In this document: positions 59,973-64,000 of the stretch, piece by piece
Layout: every line of letters begins with the position of its first letter
Numbering within the stretch: the first letter of the stretch is position 1
NCBI GenBank assembly: GCA_021496925.1
Contig: CP053915.1
Coordinates: 4,553,501-4,617,500 of the forward strand
Length of the DNA: 64,000 nt
Reading direction: 5' to 3'
From: Acidovorax sp. YS12
GTDB lineage: Bacteria; Pseudomonadota; Gammaproteobacteria; Burkholderiales; Burkholderiaceae_C
The notes under the pieces: model-generated
The model's database searches: none
The model's input: the letters and a program-made list of their open reading frames with translations, nothing else
What the model was told of the DNA's origin: nothing
Translations under genes and position numbers: made by a program

Positions 59973-61910
59973 TTACGCCTCCACGATCATGCGCGTGCGC
60001 ATTTCCAGGTGGAGTGCGTGGCAGAAGTGCGTGCAATAGCACCAGAACACGCCAGGCTTGTCGGCGGTGAAGGTCACCGACTTGGTCTCCAGCGGGTTCA
60101 CGATGAAGTTGACGTTGTAGTTCGGGATGGCGAAGCCGTGCGTCAGATCCTCGATCTTGTCCAGGTTGGTCAGGATCAGCGTGACCTCGTCGCCCTTCTT
60201 CACCGTGAACTCGCGCAGGCTGAAGGCCGGCGCCTGCGAGGTGAGCTTGACGGTGACCTTCTTGCCGTTGCGCGTCACGCCCGATTCCTTCGGGTCCTTG
60301 ACGGCCAGCGGGAAGTCGTCGAGCGAATACACCTGCTTGGGCTTGACGATGTCGCGCTTGAAGATGATGAAGTCATGCGGCTCGCCGCGCACCGGGTGGT
60401 CGGCCAGCAGCACCATCTTCTCGCCCGAGATGTCGATGAGCTGTTCGTTCTCGGGGTGCAGCGGGCCCACGGGCAGGAAGCGGTCCTTGGAGAACTTGCA
60501 GCCCACGGCCAGGAACTTGCCGTCGGCGGCCTTGGTTTCGGACTGCGAGGCGTTGATGTGGCCAGGCTGGTAGTGCACGTCCAGGCGGTCCACCACGTAC
60601 TTGGCGTTCTTGTCGCCCTTGTGGAAGGCGATGGCCTTCTCCACGTTCCACTTCACCACCTGGCTGTCCAGGAACAGCGTGGTGTAGGCGTTGCCGCGGC
60701 CGTCGAAGGCGGTGTGCAGCGGGCCCAGGCCGATCTCGACCTCGGCGACGATGGCGTCGTCGAGCTTCTCCAGCTTGCCGTCGAACCATTCCAGCACCTT
60801 GGCCAGCTCGATGGTGGTGGCCGTGGGCGAGAGCTTGCCGGCGCAGATGAAGTACTTGCCGTCGGGCGAGGCGTTCACGCCGTGCGGGTTCTTCGGAACA
60901 CTGACGTAGGCCACCAGCGCGGTGGCGGGGTCCTTGTTGGCATCGTGCGAGCCGTCCACCACGGGCACCTTGGAGCCGCCGATGGTCTTGAACTTGCCGG
61001 CCTTCACGGCTTCCTCGATGCGCGCCACGTTGAAGAACAGGCAGGCGTCGCGCTCGGCGGACATCATGTCCTCGTAGTGGATGCCGTTCTCGGTGTTGTA
61101 CTGGTTGGTGGCGGCGAGCTTGCCGTCATAGGACGTGGCCACCAGGTCGCAGTTGCCGTCGATCAGCACCTGCCAGCGCACTTCCATGGTCTCGGCGTCG
61201 ACGCAGGTGAACAGCGAGTGGTACTTGCTCGGGTCGTTCACGCCCTTGCCGTCGTTGGGCAGGGGGATGGCGAACTCGCCGCCGCAGAACACGCGCGTGG
61301 TGTAGTTGATGGCCGGATCCACCGGATCCGCCTTGTCCGGGAAGATGCCGTGGAAGCCCTGCACGTTGGGCAGCTTGGTGATCTTGTCGCAGACGAAGTA
61401 GTCGAGGCGGATGCGCGCCACGCGGCTGTTGATCTTGTCGTTGATCCAGGCGTAGCGGCCGTCGTAGTTGCCGTCCTTGTACGAGGCGTGCGTGTGGTGC
61501 GTGTCGGCGACGGTGTACTCCAGGTGGCCGTCGGCCTTGGTGCCCATGACCGCCTTGGATTCGTTGGTCACGCCCCAGCCCACCAGCGCGTCGGGCACGA
61601 AGCAGGGAATGCGGTGGATCTCGCGGCCCGAGGGCAGGCCCAGCACGCGCATGTCGCCGGTATGGCCGCCGCTCCACAGGCCGTAGTAGGTGTCCAGCTC
61701 ACCCGGCTTCAGGTGCACGCTGGCGCCGGCATGGCTGGCGGCGGGCGCGGCGGGGGCTGGTGCCGCGGGGGCTGCGGCCGGGGCGGCGGCGGGCTTGTCG
61801 TTGCACGCGGCAACGCCCACCGTCAGGCCCGCCAGCGCGGCGGTGTTGATGAAACGGCGGCGGCCGATGCCGGCGGTTTCGGTGCTCAGGTCTTCTCTCT
61901 TCTTGCTCAT
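59973..61910 (-). CDS. nosZ: nitrous-oxide reductase, clade I (TAT-exported)
   Basis: A 645-residue periplasmic copper enzyme that reduces N2O to N2. The twin-arginine signal is R17-R18-R19-F-I followed by a hydrophobic stretch, typical of clade I. A Pro/Ala linker precedes the seven-bladed propeller that holds CuZ (histidines in VADTHHTHASYKDG, FDGRGNAYTTLFLDSQVVKW). The C-terminal cupredoxin CuA site is C626, C630, H634 and M637 in CYCTHFCHALHLEM; the residue that contributes a backbone ligand in other NosZ proteins is His628 here. ATG 61910 is the only start before the signal peptide. Confidence 0.98.
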   Translation of the reverse strand: MSKKREDLSTETAGIGRRRFINTAALAGLTVGVAACNDKPAAAPAAAPAAPAPAAPAASHAGASVHLKPGELDTYYGLWSGGHTGDMRVLGLPSGREIHRIPCFVPDALVGWGVTNESKAVMGTKADGHLEYTVADTHHTHASYKDGNYDGRYAWINDKINSRVARIRLDYFVCDKITKLPNVQGFHGIFPDKADPVDPAINYTTRVFCGGEFAIPLPNDGKGVNDPSKYHSLFTCVDAETMEVRWQVLIDGNCDLVATSYDGKLAATNQYNTENGIHYEDMMSAERDACLFFNVARIEEAVKAGKFKTIGGSKVPVVDGSHDANKDPATALVAYVSVPKNPHGVNASPDGKYFICAGKLSPTATTIELAKVLEWFDGKLEKLDDAIVAEVEIGLGPLHTAFDGRGNAYTTLFLDSQVVKWNVEKAIAFHKGDKNAKYVVDRLDVHYQPGHINASQSETKAADGKFLAVGCKFSKDRFLPVGPLHPENEQLIDISGEKMVLLADHPVRGEPHDFIIFKRDIVKPKQVYSLDDFPLAVKDPKESGVTRNGKKVTVKLTSQAPAFSLREFTVKKGDEVTLILTNLDKIEDLTHGFAIPNYNVNFIVNPLETKSVTFTADKPGVFWCYCTHFCHALHLEMRTRMIVEA

Positions 61911-61912
61911 GG

Positions 61913-62290
61913 TTAGCCTCTTTCTGATTGGCAAAGGGGAAACGGTGGTGCGCGTGCCGGGGGCGGCGCCCCCGAGGGCGCCAGGGCCAGCAGGCCCGGC
62001 GGCATGGCGACGGATTCGGGGGCGGCGGGCTGCAGCGGCAGCTCCGCGCCCGGGTGGGATGGCGGGGCGCTGCCCAGCAGGCACAGCGGGCAGTCCAGGG
62101 CGGGCTTGGCCAGCGGCGGATGGCCGCCGTCGGCATAGGACACCAGCGCCATGCCGCTGCTGGAGCACACCAGCGCCAGCGCATGCGGCTTGACCAGCGG
62201 GGTGGCGAGGGCCACCCCGTAGCACAGCGCGAACCATGCGAGCACGCACCAGCGCAGCCGGGTCATGGAGCGGAACAGGTGCATGGGCAT
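61913..62290 (-). CDS. small DUF2946-like membrane protein upstream of nosZ
   Basis: A protein of about 125 residues with an N-terminal hydrophobic segment (RLRWCVLAWFALCYGVALATP), then a region with ALVCSSSGMALVSYADGG and CPLCLLGSAPP, which recalls DUF2946 proteins. The Cys-rich pairs could bind copper. It ends two bases before nosZ and is first in the transcript from the divergent FNR-type promoter region. The start is uncertain: ATG 62290, ATG 62284 or ATG 62266 are candidates, and the frame stays open to a GTG at 62374. Confidence 0.6.
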   Translation of the reverse strand: MPMHLFRSMTRLRWCVLAWFALCYGVALATPLVKPHALALVCSSSGMALVSYADGGHPPLAKPALDCPLCLLGSAPPSHPGAELPLQPAAPESVAMPPGLLALAPSGAPPPARAPPFPLCQSERG

Positions 62291-62394
62291 GGCGCTGGTG
62301 GGTGTGGCTGGTGGGGTATCGGCAGGTGTGTTGCAAGCCTTCCGCCGGATGCGGTACGGTGTGCAAATGTTCACCTGAAATGTTTATTTGTATA

Positions 62395-62408
62395 TTGATT
62401 CAGGTCAA
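62395..62408. promoter_or_regulatory. FNR/DNR box between the nos operon and cytochrome c/nosX
   Basis: TTGATTCAGGTCAA matches the FNR/DNR consensus (TTGAT-N4-GTCAA/ATCAA) with perfect half-sites. On the plus strand a -10-like TTACAC (62428-62433) begins 20 bases behind it, the right spacing for FNR activation of the cytochrome c gene. The region to 62290 on the minus side is AT-rich and may hold the nos promoter, so one box could serve both directions. Confidence 0.75.
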
Positions 62409-62542
62409 ATGAATATTTGCCAAAGGCTTACACACTGGCGCCAGCCGGATGGAGGCCGGGCATGGGCCCGCGCGGTGCGCGGTTTTTCCTGCCTTCCGTC
62501 CCCGTTTTTTGTTTGTTGCACTGCTAGAAGAAAGGCATCCCG

Positions 62543-62944
62543 ATGAAATCGATCTCCCTGTCCATGACCCTGACAGCGGCCGTCCTGTTGCTCGCCGCCT
62601 GCGGCAAGACCGAGGCGCCCGCGCCGGCCCCCGCGCCCGCTGCCGCCGCGGCGCCTGCTCCCGCCCCTGCCGCGCCCGCGGCGCCGGAGAACACCGTGGG
62701 CAAGAGCGTCTATGGCAAGACCTGTTCCATGTGCCATGCCGCCGGCGTGGCCGGCGCGCCCAAGCCGGGCGACAAGGCCGACTGGGGCCCGCGCATCGCC
62801 CAGGGCAAGGACACGCTGTACAAGCACGCGCTCGAAGGCTTCACCGGCAGCAAGGGCATGATGCCGGCGCGCGGCGGTGCCGCCACGCTGGGCGACGACG
62901 AGGTGAAGGCCGCCGTGGACTTCATGGCCGACCAGTCCATCTGA
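62543..62944 (+). CDS. small lipoprotein cytochrome c
   Basis: A 133-residue c-type cytochrome. The signal ends in lipobox LAAC with Cys20, so it is membrane-tethered through a long Ala/Pro linker (about residues 24-48). The haem motif is CSMCH (C61, C64, H65), and a likely Met ligand lies in KGMMPARGG. It resembles cytochromes c5/c551 that donate electrons to terminal reductases. Its location beside nosZ and behind the FNR box suggests electron supply to N2O reductase, independent of or together with NosR. It overlaps the possible upstream start of the next gene. Confidence 0.88.
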   Translation: MKSISLSMTLTAAVLLLAACGKTEAPAPAPAPAAAAAPAPAPAAPAAPENTVGKSVYGKTCSMCHAAGVAGAPKPGDKADWGPRIAQGKDTLYKHALEGFTGSKGMMPARGGAATLGDDEVKAAVDFMADQSI

Positions 62945-62961
62945 TGCCTGCGGAGCGTGCC

Positions 62962-63996
62962 ATGACCAATGCATTGCAAGGCGGGCGGCTGTCGCGGCGG
63001 CGTTTCGCCCTGGCGCTGCCGCTGCTCGGGGCGCTGCCCTGGGCAGCGCCCGGCAGCGCCGTGGCGGCGGGGCCGCAGCGCGCGAGCCGCAACCTCATGG
63101 GCACGCGCGTGGACATCGTGGCCGACGCGCCGGACGCCCGTCTGGCCCAGGCAGCCATCGGCAAGTCCTTTGCCGAGATGCAGCGCCTGGAAGCGCTGCT
63201 GAGCCGCTACCGTGCCGACAGCGTGGTGCGCCGCATCGGCGCCGCGGCCGGGCGCCAGCCCGTGCCCGTGGTGCCCGAGGTGATGGCCGTGCTGCACAGC
63301 GCGGCACGCGTGTTCCGCGAGAGCGCGGGCGCGTTCGACCCCACCGTGGGCGCGCTTGAAGGCTGGCATTTCGAGCCCGGCCAGGAGGCCGTGCCCACGC
63401 CGGCCGCCATCGCGCAGGCGCTGCGCCGCGTGGACGGGCAGGCGCTGCGGCTCGACGCCCAGGCCGGCACGGCCTACCTGGCGCGGCCCGGCATGGCGCT
63501 GGACCTGGGCGGCATCGCCAAGCTGCCGATCCTGGCGGCGGGCCTGCGCGTGCTGCAGCGCGAGGGCGTGGACAACGCGCTGCTCAACGGCGGCGGCGAC
63601 GTGCTCACGGCGGGCCGCCTGCAGGGCCGCCCCTGGCGCGTGGGCGTGCGCGACCCGCGCGCGCCGGGGCAACTGCTCGGCGCGATTGCGATCGACGGCA
63701 CCGCCGTGGTGGCCTCGTCGGGCGACTACGAGCGCGGTTTCGTGCGCGGTGGGCGCCGCCTGCACCACGTGCTGGACCCGCACACCGGCTGGCCCACCAC
63801 CGGCGTGCACGGCGTGGCGCTGTTCGCGCGCGAGGTGGATGCGGTCAATGGCTGGGGCACGGCGCTGATGGTGCAGGGCGCCGCCGCCGTGCCGGCCTGG
63901 AGCGCGCGCCACCCCGGCGTGGCCGTGCTGGCCGCGGGCGGCGATGGCACGCTGTGGCAGTCGCCGGACATGGCGGCGTTGCTGCAGGCCGGCTGA
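62962..63996 (+). CDS. nosX: FAD:protein FMN transferase (ApbE/NosX)
   Basis: A 344-residue exported flavin transferase that attaches FMN to a threonine of NosR (SGATVT). It has a twin-arginine-like signal (SRRRFALALPLLGALPWAA). Family motifs are MGTRVDIVADAPDA, AFDPTVGALEGWHFEPG, LDLGGIAKLP, SSGDYERGF, HHVLDPHTGWP and DAVNGWGTAL, which bind FAD and magnesium. ATG 62962 follows CGGAG at seven bases; an alternative ATG at 62944 overlaps the cytochrome stop. The context justifies the name nosX. Confidence 0.93.
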   Translation: MTNALQGGRLSRRRFALALPLLGALPWAAPGSAVAAGPQRASRNLMGTRVDIVADAPDARLAQAAIGKSFAEMQRLEALLSRYRADSVVRRIGAAAGRQPVPVVPEVMAVLHSAARVFRESAGAFDPTVGALEGWHFEPGQEAVPTPAAIAQALRRVDGQALRLDAQAGTAYLARPGMALDLGGIAKLPILAAGLRVLQREGVDNALLNGGGDVLTAGRLQGRPWRVGVRDPRAPGQLLGAIAIDGTAVVASSGDYERGFVRGGRRLHHVLDPHTGWPTTGVHGVALFAREVDAVNGWGTALMVQGAAAVPAWSARHPGVAVLAAGGDGTLWQSPDMAALLQAG

Positions 63997-64000
63997 AGTG

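Overview
High-GC beta-proteobacterial chromosome, most likely a Comamonadaceae member close to Acidovorax, Alicycliphilus or Diaphorobacter. The evidence is codon use, a clade-I nitrous oxide reductase cluster, a cytochrome-linked urate hydroxylase, and a dispersed repeat with the core AGCGCTGGCAGCTAT that I know from this family. The genus is an inference. I saw no rRNA, tRNA, CRISPR array, integrase or complete insertion sequence.

Layout. (1) 1-5548, minus strand: the end of a polysaccharide locus. It holds a partial flippase, three glycosyltransferases and a polyprenyl-phosphate sugar-phosphate transferase, all with overlapping ends, then a LON-domain protein. (2) 5608-35341: a broad purine-catabolism region. 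It contains uraH, xdhC and puuD, a divergent xdhAB pair, a BMP/ABC nucleoside-type importer with two tandem binding lipoproteins, an adenosine/adenine deaminase and guanine deaminase. Between these lie a Crp/Fnr regulator, a GGDEF membrane protein, a CPBP protease, an AraC regulator, two secreted hydrolase lipoproteins, dcd, a pyrroline-carboxylate reductase-type gene and pcp. (3) 35410-37805: a zinc metallopeptidase and rhlE. (4) 37922-50632: an envelope/secretion island. An XRE regulator carrying an NBR1-type Ig domain is divergent from four genes: two membrane proteins with internal repeats, a Gly-zipper lipoprotein and an exported lipase. These are followed by a LuxR solo, a lipase-Lcl fusion with a candidate lux box upstream, and a 1095-residue multidomain surface protein ending in an IPTL-CTERM sorting signal. 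(5) 50841-63996: a TonB-dependent receptor, then the nitrous oxide reduction cluster. On the minus strand the order is a small DUF2946-like gene, nosZ, nosR, nosD, nosF, nosY, nosL and a second NosL-like gene. A lipoprotein cytochrome c and an ApbE/NosX flavin transferase are divergent from it. A perfect FNR/DNR box lies between the two directions.

How the parts work together. Purines enter through the BMP importer. They are deaminated by the adenosine/adenine and guanine deaminases, oxidised by XdhAB (matured by XdhC) to urate, oxidised by PuuD, and processed by UraH. NosZ reduces N2O. NosR, flavinylated by NosX, is thought to pass it electrons. NosDFY and the NosL proteins supply its copper-sulfur centre. 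The receptor at 50841 is a possible but unproven copper importer.

The parts I find least explained are the 37922-50632 island and the mobile-looking repeats. The latter comprise a 268-bp element with 28-bp terminal inverted repeats at 8213-8480, a hairpin element at 12713-12826, and the AGCGCTGGCAGCTAT family. The last family occurs between genes and apparently also in frame inside xdhA, xdhB and the deaminase gene.
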